Source: Bog-473 sp963756025 (lineage in GTDB: Bacteria > Actinomycetota > Acidimicrobiia > Acidimicrobiales > RAAP-2). Taken from it: a stretch of DNA of 64,000 bases. Location of the stretch: contig CAVWMF010000001.1 in NCBI GenBank assembly GCA_963756025.1, positions 310,001 to 374,000 on the forward strand. The letters are read 5' to 3'. The position numbers and the translations under genes are program-made. Shown in pieces: positions 7,952-16,307 of the stretch (positions are counted from its first letter, which is position 1; the number at the start of each line of letters is the position of its first letter). The notes beneath the pieces are model-generated. The model was not told where the DNA came from and ran no database searches. It worked only from the letters and a program-made list of their open reading frames with translations.

Positions 7952-8161
7952 ATGGCCAAAGCGATTGGTGACGATTTCCCGGAGATCGAAGATCCGGAAC
8001 CGCTGGACCCCGAGGACGCCGCAGAGGTCGCGCCGCTCGACAGTGAAATCGACTTCGATGACGAGCAGGAGGAAGACCAGGCTCCCCTCGACGTCGCTGA
8101 AGCCTCCGAGTTGGGCGTCTTGCTGGACGACCCGGAATCACTCTCCGACGAAGACGAGTGA
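7952..8161 (+). CDS. Very acidic 69-residue protein of unknown function
   Basis: Strong ribosome-binding site (AAGGAG, 7940-7945) before ATG 7952. About 40 percent of residues are Asp or Glu and there is no predicted membrane segment or cysteine; it is probably disordered. A 14-codon frame (7893-7937, MSDQLSEAQEFPER) with AAGGGA upstream ends 14 nt before this start and might be a leader peptide. The stop codon lies inside a tandem repeat. I do not recognise the family. Acidic disordered proteins of this kind can act as nucleic-acid mimics or chaperones, but nothing here proves that. Confidence 0.6.
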   Translation: MAKAIGDDFPEIEDPEPLDPEDAAEVAPLDSEIDFDDEQEEDQAPLDVAEASELGVLLDDPESLSDEDE

Positions 8162-8206
8162 CCCGGGCGAGTGACCCGGGCGAGTGACCCGGGCGAGTGA
8201 CCCGGG
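8155..8206. repeat. Four tandem copies of a 13-bp unit
   Basis: CGAGTGACCCGGG repeated four times without mismatch, starting inside the last codons of the acidic-protein gene. The unit is not a multiple of three, and each copy carries TGA, so the array gives stop codons in succession. It lies between convergent genes. Confidence 0.95.
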
Positions 8207-8207
8207 A

Positions 8208-8666
8208 TCAGCGGGGTCTGTAGGCGATCAGATCGGTCAACAGGGCCTCCCAGGGAGAGTTCTCCCACCCGTCCTCTTCCCCGAGCTTCTTGGCCACGGC
8301 GACGGCGTCCTCCACCCATTCGATCCTGACATCTTCGAGCGGCGATGTCTTCCCCGCGACGTGGTGGCTGCCCGTGCCGGGGAGCGCGTCGGCGATGCCG
8401 AAGTCGAGAGCGAACCACTCGTCCTTCCAGATCTGGTGGCGCTCCTTCAACTGCGCCCAGCGGGGGTGCTTCTGATTCTTGTCGTCCGCCATCCTGATCG
8501 CCCACTTCACGCAGAGCCGGGCCCGGTGAGGGTCTCCCTCTGAGGTGGTCTCGGCGATTGCTGCCTCATGGGGGGCGATCTTCGCCGACTCAGCCTCCGG
8601 AAAAGAAGCGTGAATTTCCTTGACGAACACCTCGATGATGGGCGACGGGGAGATGGGAGTGGCCAT
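8208..8666 (-). CDS. Hypothetical protein, 152 residues
   Basis: Soluble alpha-rich protein beginning MATPISPSPIIEVFVKEIHASFPEAESAK. It has several Trp (IWKDEWFALDFG, EDGWENSPWEAL) and no Cys-based motif, signal peptide or membrane segment. The frame has strong GC bias at the third codon position and amino-acid use like its neighbours, which supports a real gene. It converges with the acidic-protein gene across the 13-bp repeats and is divergent from the acyltransferase. I do not recognise a family. Confidence 0.6.
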   Translation of the reverse strand: MATPISPSPIIEVFVKEIHASFPEAESAKIAPHEAAIAETTSEGDPHRARLCVKWAIRMADDKNQKHPRWAQLKERHQIWKDEWFALDFGIADALPGTGSHHVAGKTSPLEDVRIEWVEDAVAVAKKLGEEDGWENSPWEALLTDLIAYRPR

Positions 8667-8760
8667 GCCCGATGGTAGGCCACAGGGCTGGCGGAGCGGG
8701 CGGGCGGGCCGTCCGGGGCGACCCCGATGCGATGGCGTGCCGCGCGAGGCTATCTAGCCC

Positions 8761-10833
8761 TTGGCCCTTCGCCGCTATGTACCCCAGTTCGACGGTGTGC
8801 GTGCCGTCGCCATCTCCGCCGTGGTCGCCTACCACCTGGGCTACCTGCGCGGCGGGTGGGTCGGCGTCGACGTCTTCTTCGTCCTCTCCGGCTATCTGAT
8901 CACGAGCCTGCTCCTGGCGGTCGACCGCTCCCGTGAGCACCTCGCCGGCTTCTGGGGCCGCCGGGCCAAGCGGCTCCTGCCGGCCGTGCTGGTGCTGCTG
9001 ATCGCGCTCTCGCTCTATGCCTGGGCCGGCGGGCCGGGCCTGGTGCCGGCGCAGCTGCGCGCGCCCAGCCTGGCGACCTTGTTCTACGTGGCCAATTGGC
9101 AGCAGATCGTGGCCGGGCACGCCTACTTCGCCCGCTTTCTATCCGTAAGCCCGCTCCAACAGACGTGGTCGCTGGCCATCGAAGAGCAGTACTACCTCGT
9201 CTGGCCCCTCGTAATCCTGGCCATTACCGCCTTCGCCCGTTCCCGGCGCCACTGGGACCCGTCGCGGCTCCTGCTCGGCGTCACCGTCACGTTGGCGGTG
9301 GCCTCGGCCGTCTGGATGGGGGTCGCCGCACACCTGCTCGGGCCCAATCGGGCGTATCTCGGCACCGATACCCGGGCGTGGGAACTGCTGCTCGGTGGTG
9401 CGGCGGCCATGATCTGGCCCCCGGGCAGCCCCACCCCGGTGGCACGCCGGCGACTGTGGTCGAGCCTGGCGGTACTCGGGATCGTCGGTCTCGCGGTCGG
9501 GACGTCGCTGGCCGGTGGCCCACCGTCGTGGATCTGGGACGGCGGGCTCGTCGCCATCGCATTGTGCTCCCTGCTGGTCATTCTCGGTGCGCTGCGCGCC
9601 CCCGACGGCCCGCTCGGTCGCCTCCTCGCCGTCGGCCCGCTCCGGTGGTTGGGCATCATCTCCTACAGCCTCTACCTGTGGCATTGGCCGGTCATCGTGC
9701 TGATGACGCCCGACGCGACCGGCTGGTCGGGGTGGCCGCTCCTGCTCGCCCGTCTGGGCATGATGGTGGCTCTCTCCTGCGCCAGCTTCTACCTGATCGA
9801 GCGCCCACTGCGGCGGGCCGACTGGGGGGCATTGCGGCAGAAGGTCCACGTCCCGGCCTTCGGGTTCGCTGCGCTGGGCGTCGTGGTCACGGCGACGATC
9901 ATTTTGGCCGGCACGGTCGGTCCCCCACCGGCCAGGACGGCACAGGTGGCGGTGACGCCGGTCACCGGTGCAAGCGGGACGTCGCCCCACGTCGACGTCG
10001 CCCTGCAGGCGACCGCGAAGCCGTACAAGGCCTGGATCTTCGGGGACAGCGTCATGGTGGACAGCTCGCCGGGGATCACCGCCGCGCTACAGGCCACCGG
10101 CGACGTGTCGGTGGCGGACAATTCGGCCTTCCCCGGGTGGGGGCTCACCATCGACCATTCCTGGTTGAGCGGAGTCCAGGACACGCTGGCGCACAATTCG
10201 CTCCAGATCGCCATGGGCATGTGGAGTTGGGACGACTCGTTGGCGCAGAGCGACCCCGTCGGTTACCGGGCACTTCTCACGCGGTTCGTCACGGCGCTGC
10301 TGGCCCCACCCGACGGCGTCAAGTTGGTCGTACTCCTGCAATTCCCCCAAGGAGGGCCGAACAACACGATCACCGATCCCGTCGCACGCGAGAGCGAGTG
10401 GAAGGCCCAGACCGCCGCCACGGATGCGTGGGACGATGCGGCCCGCCAGGTCGTGGCCAGCTTCCCGGGCCGCGCGCTGTATCTGACCACGCAGCAACTC
10501 TTCGCTCCGGGCGGCCGCTTCTTGACCTGGATGCGGACCCCGGCGGGTTCCTGGGTCCGCGCCCGCAAGCTCGACAACATCCACATGTGCCCGTACGGTG
10601 CCGCGCAGTTCGGCGCCTTGGTGACCGAAGAGCTGACGCCGGTCCTCGGCCTGGCCGCGCCCAAGCCGGGATGGGAGTTCGCGTCCTGGACGGAGGATCC
10701 CCGCTACAACGATCCGCCCGGGGCGTGCCCGGACGACCAGCCCCCTGCCGGCTACCGCGGCGTTCCCGTTCCCGTTCCCGTTCCCGTTCCCGCTCCCGTC
10801 TCCGGTTCAGGGGCGAAGTCGAAACGCACCTGA
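8761..10833 (+). CDS. Membrane acyltransferase with C-terminal SGNH domain (OafA/YrhL-like)
   Basis: 690 residues. Residues 1-375 are an Acyltransferase_3 domain with about ten membrane helices, starting FDGVRAVAISAVVAYHLGY, which contains the conserved catalytic His, then FFVLSGYLIT and the RRAKRLLPA loop. Residues about 415-655 are an SGNH hydrolase-like domain with GDSVM (Ser430) and DNIHMCPYG (Asp/His of block V). Such fusions O-acetylate surface glycans, peptidoglycan or lipids, moving acyl groups across the membrane. The TTG at 8761 is the first possible start, six bases after an in-frame stop. The C-terminal tail carries a PVPVPVPVPAP stretch from 6-bp repeats (10762-10797). Confidence 0.88.
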   Translation: MALRRYVPQFDGVRAVAISAVVAYHLGYLRGGWVGVDVFFVLSGYLITSLLLAVDRSREHLAGFWGRRAKRLLPAVLVLLIALSLYAWAGGPGLVPAQLRAPSLATLFYVANWQQIVAGHAYFARFLSVSPLQQTWSLAIEEQYYLVWPLVILAITAFARSRRHWDPSRLLLGVTVTLAVASAVWMGVAAHLLGPNRAYLGTDTRAWELLLGGAAAMIWPPGSPTPVARRRLWSSLAVLGIVGLAVGTSLAGGPPSWIWDGGLVAIALCSLLVILGALRAPDGPLGRLLAVGPLRWLGIISYSLYLWHWPVIVLMTPDATGWSGWPLLLARLGMMVALSCASFYLIERPLRRADWGALRQKVHVPAFGFAALGVVVTATIILAGTVGPPPARTAQVAVTPVTGASGTSPHVDVALQATAKPYKAWIFGDSVMVDSSPGITAALQATGDVSVADNSAFPGWGLTIDHSWLSGVQDTLAHNSLQIAMGMWSWDDSLAQSDPVGYRALLTRFVTALLAPPDGVKLVVLLQFPQGGPNNTITDPVARESEWKAQTAATDAWDDAARQVVASFPGRALYLTTQQLFAPGGRFLTWMRTPAGSWVRARKLDNIHMCPYGAAQFGALVTEELTPVLGLAAPKPGWEFASWTEDPRYNDPPGACPDDQPPAGYRGVPVPVPVPVPAPVSGSGAKSKRT

Positions 10834-10875
10834 GCCGCTGAACTGGCGCGTACCGCGGAACTGGCGGGTGTCTGT

Positions 10876-11151
10876 TCAGCCGTTGAGGACGTTGTGCACC
10901 TCGGCCACCATCGGTGGGGCCAGGGACACGCCGAGCTCGGTGAGGATCGGTACCAGCGTCGCCCCGAAGGCATCGAAGTCTTCCTGCGACTCCCAGATGT
11001 CGAAGACGTTCATCGTGCCCTCGGACTCCAGTGCGACGTGGAGCGTCCGTCCCTTGGGGCTTCCCGCGCCTGCAGCTTCCAGTTGCTTGATCGCACTGTC
11101 GTACTTTTCCGGGGTGAAGCCGACGTGCGCGAAGTAGATGCCGAGTGCCAT
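10876..11151 (-). CDS. Dimeric alpha-beta barrel (ABM-like) small protein
   Basis: 91 residues, ALGIYFAHVGFTPEKYDSAIKQLEAAG to ESEGTMNVFDIWESQEDFDAFGATLVPIL. The beta-alpha-beta-beta layout with DIWES and an aromatic-rich helix matches the ferredoxin-like ABM/EthD-type fold used by small monooxygenases and dye- or polyketide-cleaving enzymes. AAAGGCGG lies upstream of ATG 11151. A specific reaction is not predictable. Confidence 0.7.
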   Translation of the reverse strand: MALGIYFAHVGFTPEKYDSAIKQLEAAGAGSPKGRTLHVALESEGTMNVFDIWESQEDFDAFGATLVPILTELGVSLAPPMVAEVHNVLNG

Positions 11152-11244
11152 GTCGATCCGCCTTTACCTAGAGTGAACTGCTTTCGGGAGTGTAGAGCAC
11201 CCCCGTTGCGGATGCTCGGGTGATGCGACCGGCCCGCGGATGGT

Positions 11245-12375
11245 TCAATCCCCTCCGAACCAACGCCGCACGCGGCTGGAGCCGAACTCGTCCTTGTCGG
11301 CGGCAATGGCCGCCGACGGACCCTCGAGATCCCCGACCGGCGCCGCGCCGCTCAAGAACGTGACACTCACGCGCGCGACCATGTCGTTCCCGAATTCGAG
11401 ATAGCACGTCCCATGCCCGTCATACGTCACGGGTGCCGTGTCGCTCTTCATTTTTGCCGCGATCTGCGTCGCCACCACCGAGGCTTGCCCTTCCGAGAAG
11501 ACGCCTGCTTTGGGAGTCCCGACGCTCGTCACGTCACCGACGGCGTAGACGTCTTCGAAGGCTGTTTCGAGTGTGAGGGGATTGACGGGGATCCAGCCGT
11601 CAACCGTCATGCCCGACTCCTCGACGACGCGGGGAACGCGATGGAGTGGAACGCCGAGAAAGAGGTCATAGGGCATCTCCGTCCCCTCGCTGAGCACGGC
11701 GACCTTCTTCTGCGGATCGAGGCTCTTGATCAAGCGTTCGGGATGCCAACTGATGTCCCGCTCGGCGAAGGCGACCAGGAGGGCCTCGGAGGCCGCCGGC
11801 GACGGCGGGATGGGGACGCCGAGCGGCATGACGAGCGAGATGGTCGAGCTCTCGCGCAGGCCGCGCTCAGTGAGATAGTCGTGCAGCAGGAGCGCGGTCT
11901 CGCTCGGTGCCGGCGGACATTTGAACGGGGTCGAGGTCACGCCGACGATGACGTTGCCACCGCTGAAATGTTCCAGGACTTCTCGGAGCGCGAATGCTCC
12001 TGCCACCGTGTAGAACTCGTTGCCGCCCTCGACGAGGCCCGGCGTGGCCGAGGGATCGAGATCCGCCCCGAGCGCCACCACCATGATGTCGCCCTCGAAC
12101 GGTCCCGCGTCCGTCTCCACCCGTTTGGCCCCAGGATCGATCGCACGGATCGCCGTCTGCACGAAACGCAGACCTGGCTTGTTGATCGCGCTGTAGGCGT
12201 TGAAGACGTCGGTGGCCGGTTTCTTCCCGAACATCACATCCAGCTTCGAGAATCCGAAGATGAAGCCGTCGCTCTGATCGATGAGGACGATCTCGATATC
12301 GTCGCCGAATTGCTCGGAGAGTCGGGTGGAGAGCTCCAGGCCACCGAATCCCGCTCCAAGTATCAGGATTCTCAT
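11245..12375 (-). CDS. NAD(P)/FAD-dependent oxidoreductase, sulfide:quinone reductase-like
   Basis: 376 residues with an N-terminal FAD Rossmann motif (ILILGAGFGGLE), a second dinucleotide region around residues 140-180, and a C-terminal FAD-binding motif DVYAVGDVT. The segment PFKCPPAPSE (Cys153) is the usual signature of sulfide:quinone reductases and flavocytochrome c sulfide dehydrogenases. Cys153 is the only cysteine placed as in that family, so the full polysulfide-forming cysteine set is not evident. It could oxidise sulfide or a related thiol compound, or be a type-II NADH dehydrogenase relative. No other sulfur gene is adjacent. Confidence 0.75.
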   Translation of the reverse strand: MRILILGAGFGGLELSTRLSEQFGDDIEIVLIDQSDGFIFGFSKLDVMFGKKPATDVFNAYSAINKPGLRFVQTAIRAIDPGAKRVETDAGPFEGDIMVVALGADLDPSATPGLVEGGNEFYTVAGAFALREVLEHFSGGNVIVGVTSTPFKCPPAPSETALLLHDYLTERGLRESSTISLVMPLGVPIPPSPAASEALLVAFAERDISWHPERLIKSLDPQKKVAVLSEGTEMPYDLFLGVPLHRVPRVVEESGMTVDGWIPVNPLTLETAFEDVYAVGDVTSVGTPKAGVFSEGQASVVATQIAAKMKSDTAPVTYDGHGTCYLEFGNDMVARVSVTFLSGAAPVGDLEGPSAAIAADKDEFGSSRVRRWFGGD

Positions 12376-12620
12376 CCCGTCCCACCTACCCTCTCCCTCG
12401 TCGACGTGACTGCGCTTCTGGCGCAGCCGCGGCGTGATCAGCGGTGGACAGTACCGGTCGTATCCTGGCGTCGCAACGGGTGTGACGCGCCTTGTGCGGG
12501 TTTGCGGGCGGGCGTGTGGGCGTGTGGGCGTGCGGGCGATGGGTCTTCGGACTCCCTACGATGGGGCCCCGGCCGCGAACGGCGAATTCTGGGATCACCC
12601 TGAGTATCGAGGAGATGGCA

Positions 12621-12896
12621 ATGGCAGACCATGTTGGATTGGACGGACATCACAAGGCAACGGTGGAGAAGATCTTCAGCCACCCCGTCAGTCACAACAT
12701 CCAGTGGCACGACGTACTCTCGCTCCTGCAGGGCGTCGGCACCGTGATCGAGGAGCACGATGGCCGCTACAAGGTCACCCTCGGCACCGAGACCCAGATG
12801 TTCGACGTCCCGCGTCATCACGACATCGATGAGCAACAGGTCGTGGATCTGCGTCGCATGCTCAAGGGCGCCGGGATCACCCCGCCGGCGAGCTAG
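12621..12896 (+). CDS. HicA-toxin-fold-like protein without adjacent antitoxin
   Basis: 91 residues. HHKATVEKIFSHPVSHNIQWHDVLSLLQGVGTV-(EEHDGRYKV)-PRHHDIDEQQVVDLRRMLKGAGI follows the HicA layout of a helix, a three-stranded sheet and an LRxxLxxAG tail. In genuine HicA toxins a His in GSHH on the second strand is catalytic; here the corresponding position reads DGRYKV, so nuclease activity is doubtful. Both ATG 12615 and 12621 are possible; GGAG at 12611-12614 fits 12621 better. No HicB-like gene lies next to it. It may be a domesticated member of the fold. Confidence 0.55.
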   Translation: MADHVGLDGHHKATVEKIFSHPVSHNIQWHDVLSLLQGVGTVIEEHDGRYKVTLGTETQMFDVPRHHDIDEQQVVDLRRMLKGAGITPPAS

Positions 12897-12977
12897 GCCT
12901 TCGGGACCTTCATCAGGGCGAGACATGTGCCTGCCCCGCGGGCCTGTTTTCCCGGGACTCTCTGCGCACTGCCGCAC

Positions 12978-13589
12978 ATGAGGTTCGCCCGACCTTCAGA
13001 TGCCCGCGCCATGGCGCGGCTCCTCGAGGAACTGCAGTCCGCCGATCCCACCTATGACGAAGTCGGGGCCACGCTCAGCGGCAGAAAGGTGACGGGCTTC
13101 TCGCGGGCGCACGACGAGATCGTGCTCGGTCATGGTGCCGCGACGTTCGCACGAGCCGTGGAGGGCCTTCGACGATGGAAGGCACACGGGCTCTCGGGTC
13201 TCGCTGTTTTCCCCGAGGACGCAACGATCCGCACCGGTGAGACGGTGATCGTGACGATCGGGACTCCCCTGCTGGCCCTCGCGGCGCCGTGTCGCATCGT
13301 GGACGTCGTGGACGTCGTGGACGTCGTGGACGTCGTGGACGTCGAGGCCGAGATGAAGCGGTGGGGCTTCGCCTACGGGACGCTTCCCGGTCACCCGGAG
13401 CAAGGAGAGGAAGCCTTCGAGGTCACGATGGCCGCCGACGGGACCGTGCGATTCGCCATCACTGCGTTCTCCCGTCCGGGTGATCCACTGGTCCGACTCT
13501 CGGGTCCCGTCGGCCGGTGGGTCCAGGGCGTGGCGACGAGGCGCTACCTACGGGCCCTCGCCCGCTTCGTCGCCGGGGAGGGCCTGTAG
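12978..13589 (+). CDS. DUF1990 family protein
   Basis: 203 residues matching the DUF1990 pattern: YDEVGATL, then an R-containing loop, IVLGHGAATFARAVEGLRRWKAHGLSG, and near the C-terminus FSRPGDPLVRLSGPVGRWVQ. The function of the family is unknown; a START-like lipid-binding fold has been suggested for relatives. The protein contains a five-fold VDV repeat at residues about 108-122, encoded by exact 9-bp copies, placed between strands where the family normally has a short loop. ATG 12978 begins the conserved part; in-frame starts upstream would add unconserved residues. Confidence 0.8.
   Translation: MRFARPSDARAMARLLEELQSADPTYDEVGATLSGRKVTGFSRAHDEIVLGHGAATFARAVEGLRRWKAHGLSGLAVFPEDATIRTGETVIVTIGTPLLALAAPCRIVDVVDVVDVVDVVDVEAEMKRWGFAYGTLPGHPEQGEEAFEVTMAADGTVRFAITAFSRPGDPLVRLSGPVGRWVQGVATRRYLRALARFVAGEGL
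13299..13343. repeat. Five tandem 9-bp copies inside the DUF1990 gene
   Basis: GTGGACGTC repeated five times exactly, coding for VDV units in frame. The copy number is likely to vary by slippage without breaking the frame. Confidence 0.97.
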
Positions 13590-13758
13590 TCCTGGTGGCG
13601 ACCGGGCACTCGAGCGGCACCGCCATCCGCCCCGGGCCGGCCACCGTGCGGCCTCGCCTGCGGGAATCACGCCCGGGGAATTCGGGTTCCGGCCCGGCAA
13701 CGAAGCCGGTACGGTACAGGTGCATGACGTCTTCGGTGATCGACTCCAGGAATGTGCG

Positions 13759-14271
13759 ATGAAGGACTCTTCGGCCACGGCCATCGACGTCGTCATCGAG
13801 ATACCGACGGGCAGCCGCAACAAGTACGAGTACGACCACGAGAACCATGTCATTCGTTTGGACCGCCGCCTCTTCACCGCCACGGCCTATCCGGCGGACT
13901 ACGGCTTCGTGCCCGACACCCTGTCCAAGGACGGCGATCCACTCGATGCGCTCGTCCTGGTGGCGGACCCGACATTTCCCGGTTGCGTCGTGCGCGCCCG
14001 CATTCTGGGGGTCTTCTTCATGCGCGACGAGGCCGGCCTCGATGCCAAGCTCTTGACCGTCTTGGAGCACGATCCCCAATGGGACGAAGCCGACGACATC
14101 GACGACCTGCCACGCCACCTGCTCAACGAGATCGAGCACTTCTTCAGCATCTACAAGGATTTGGAACCCGAGAAGCACACCGAAGCCATGGGTTTCGAGG
14201 ACCGTGCAGCCGCCCTCAGGGAACTGGAGGCCTGCCGGGAAGCCTTCCAGGCCCACGAGAACGGGCATTGA
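13759..14271 (+). CDS. ppa: Inorganic pyrophosphatase (family I)
   Basis: 170 residues, the normal length of the soluble Mg2+-dependent family. It hydrolyses pyrophosphate to phosphate and so drives biosynthetic reactions. Visible motifs are IEIPTGSRNKYEYD, which carries substrate-binding Lys and Arg, YPADYGFVPDT, the signature DGDPLDALVL with the three metal-binding Asp, and the C-terminal HFFSIYKDLEP with the conserved Tyr-Lys. AGGAA before ATG 13759 supports that start; a longer GTG form exists but lacks conservation. It stands alone. Confidence 0.95.
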   Translation: MKDSSATAIDVVIEIPTGSRNKYEYDHENHVIRLDRRLFTATAYPADYGFVPDTLSKDGDPLDALVLVADPTFPGCVVRARILGVFFMRDEAGLDAKLLTVLEHDPQWDEADDIDDLPRHLLNEIEHFFSIYKDLEPEKHTEAMGFEDRAAALRELEACREAFQAHENGH

Positions 14272-14422
14272 GTTTGCTTTGCAGGATCCAGCCGACACCG
14301 CTCTCCTGCCGTTTCCCCAGGGGATACCGACGGCGCCCGAGCGCACCGACAAAGGGTGACTCCGTGGCTCAACGAGCTCCGTAATGGCCCGATGGCAGCG
14401 TCAGGAACAGCCGCCGCTGCCG
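14272..14422. other. Short convergent intergenic region
   Basis: This gap between ppa (plus) and the protease gene (minus) holds no gene. No clear rho-independent terminator is visible. The protease gene's 3' end is rich in CCGCTGCCG repeats that code its Gly/Ser tail. Confidence 0.4.
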
Positions 14423-16135
14423 CTACCCGCTGCTGCCGCCGCTGCCGCTGCCGCTGCCGCCCGGATTGGTGAAGCCCCCGGCACCGAATGGATTGGTCTG
14501 GTTGCCCTGCACCTGCGACTCCTGCTGTTGCGCTTGCGCTTGCGATCCCAAGGTGACGGTCGTGGTGCGCCTGCTGTTGCCCACGTAGTAGGTGATTTGG
14601 ACCTTTTGGCCTGCGCTCGCCTTTTGGATGATGTTCTCCAGAGCGACCGCTGAGTTCACCGCTGTTCCGTCGATACTGACGATCACGTCCCCCTGGACGA
14701 GTCCCGCCTTGGCCGCGGGCGATCCCGAGATCACATTGAGCACGACGACGCCCGAGGTCGGGGTGAACCCGTACTGCTGGCGCAGGGCCGGGGTCAACGT
14801 CGTGATATCCACGCCGAGGTAGCCGCCCTGGTTGGTGGCGGGCCCACCCTTTTCGAGTTGCGGCAGGAGAGACTCGACCTCGTCGGCCGGAATGGCGAAC
14901 CCGATGTTCTGGGCGTTGGTGCCGTCGTCCGAACTGCCGGCGACAGCGGTGTTCATCCCGATGACCTGTCCCGATGTGTCGATGAGCGGGCCGCCCGAGT
15001 TGCCGGGGTTGATCGCAGCGTCGGTCTGGATCAGGTTCTCGAGGTTCTCCGTGGCGGTGCCCTCGCCGCCGGCGCTGACGGATCGGCCCAGGGCCGAGAC
15101 GATCCCCTGTGTCACCGTGGGCGTGCCGGCAGCCAGTCCCAATGCATTGCCGATGGCGACGACTGCGTCACCGACGACGGCCTTGGACGAGCTCCCGAAG
15201 GTGACGGTGGGCAGATTCGGCTCCGGATTATTGATCTTGAGGAGCGCCACGTCCTGCTGCGCGTTGTAGCCGACCAGCGTGGCCGGGTCGTCCTTCTTCT
15301 GCCCGTACTCGGTCACGGTGATGCTGCCGGTCTCGCCCCCCTGGGTGTACAGCTCGATCACGTGGTTGTTGGTGATCACCTCTCCAGTGGACGTGATGAT
15401 CATTCCCGTTCCCTCGTCCTCGTTGCCCTTCGACTTGACATCGATGGAGACGACGGCCGGGATGACCTTCTTGACCAGTTCGGGAATGGTCACGTTGCCA
15501 CTCAGGACAGCCGCACCGGGGTCGGAGGTTCCCTCGTGGATGGTGACGGTGTCGTTGTTGTTGCCGCCATCGGCCAGCGCGGTCACGCCGGCGCCGACCC
15601 CGGCGCCGATGAGGGCCGCCACGATGGCGACGCCGATCCAGGAGCGGCGGTTGCCCGAACCTGAGCTCGCAGGCCGGGGAGCAGGCGGCAGGAAGGCCGG
15701 TGGTGTCGGCGTCTCCGCCGTGACAGGGCCGGATCCGACCAAAAGACCGGGGTCGGTGGGGTCCAGGGGGTTGATCGGGTCAGAGCCCTCAGCGGCCCCC
15801 TGGCCGGCAGGACCGGACGGACCGGACGTACCGGACGGACCGGCCGATGCACCCGAAGCGCCCGAAGCGCCCTCACCGAGGCCACCTGCGCCGCTGGCGC
15901 CCCCCGGCCCGGTGGCTTCAGGAATCGGCGGCAGGGGCCACACGGGGGTCGCAGGCGGGGGCGCTGACCAGCCGGGGGGCGGCTCCGTGGGCGGAGCCAC
16001 CGGCGGAGCGAGGCCCGGAGACTGCTCGGGCCAGGAGTTGCCCCTGGATGCAGCGCCCTCTGGCCCTCCCGGGTCCGTCGAGGCCTCTGCATCGGCGGAT
16101 GGCGGTACCTCAGTCGGTTCGGTGTCGTCTGTCAT
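14423..16135 (-). CDS. HtrA/DegP-like membrane-anchored serine protease with PDZ domain
   Basis: 570 residues. Residues 1-165 are a Pro/Gly/acidic, probably disordered cytoplasmic region. About 170-192 is a membrane helix (SWIGVAIVAALIGAGVGAGV). The trypsin-like domain follows with His258 (TNNHV), Asp295 (DVALLKI) and Ser380 (GNSGGPLI). A PDZ domain (about 430-530, YLGVDITTL to DVIVSIDGTAV) precedes a Gly/Ser/Gln tail. The family degrades or refolds damaged exported proteins outside the membrane. It is divergent from the RGG-protein gene with a 172-nt shared upstream region. Confidence 0.92.
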   Translation of the reverse strand: MTDDTEPTEVPPSADAEASTDPGGPEGAASRGNSWPEQSPGLAPPVAPPTEPPPGWSAPPPATPVWPLPPIPEATGPGGASGAGGLGEGASGASGASAGPSGTSGPSGPAGQGAAEGSDPINPLDPTDPGLLVGSGPVTAETPTPPAFLPPAPRPASSGSGNRRSWIGVAIVAALIGAGVGAGVTALADGGNNNDTVTIHEGTSDPGAAVLSGNVTIPELVKKVIPAVVSIDVKSKGNEDEGTGMIITSTGEVITNNHVIELYTQGGETGSITVTEYGQKKDDPATLVGYNAQQDVALLKINNPEPNLPTVTFGSSSKAVVGDAVVAIGNALGLAAGTPTVTQGIVSALGRSVSAGGEGTATENLENLIQTDAAINPGNSGGPLIDTSGQVIGMNTAVAGSSDDGTNAQNIGFAIPADEVESLLPQLEKGGPATNQGGYLGVDITTLTPALRQQYGFTPTSGVVVLNVISGSPAAKAGLVQGDVIVSIDGTAVNSAVALENIIQKASAGQKVQITYYVGNSRRTTTVTLGSQAQAQQQESQVQGNQTNPFGAGGFTNPGGSGSGSGGSSG

Positions 16136-16307
16136 TGGGGATCCTCCTGAGAACGGACGAGGTCCGCCGCGCCGACCTCCCAGGCGGCAATCAACGGTGC
16201 GCGCGTGGATGTGGCGCCATGTTAAGGGAGGAGAAGAGGCGTACGACCTCGCCCCACGATGGCGGCTGCACCGGGTGGGTCGCTAGGCGCGGTAGCGTGT
16301 CCGCCGC

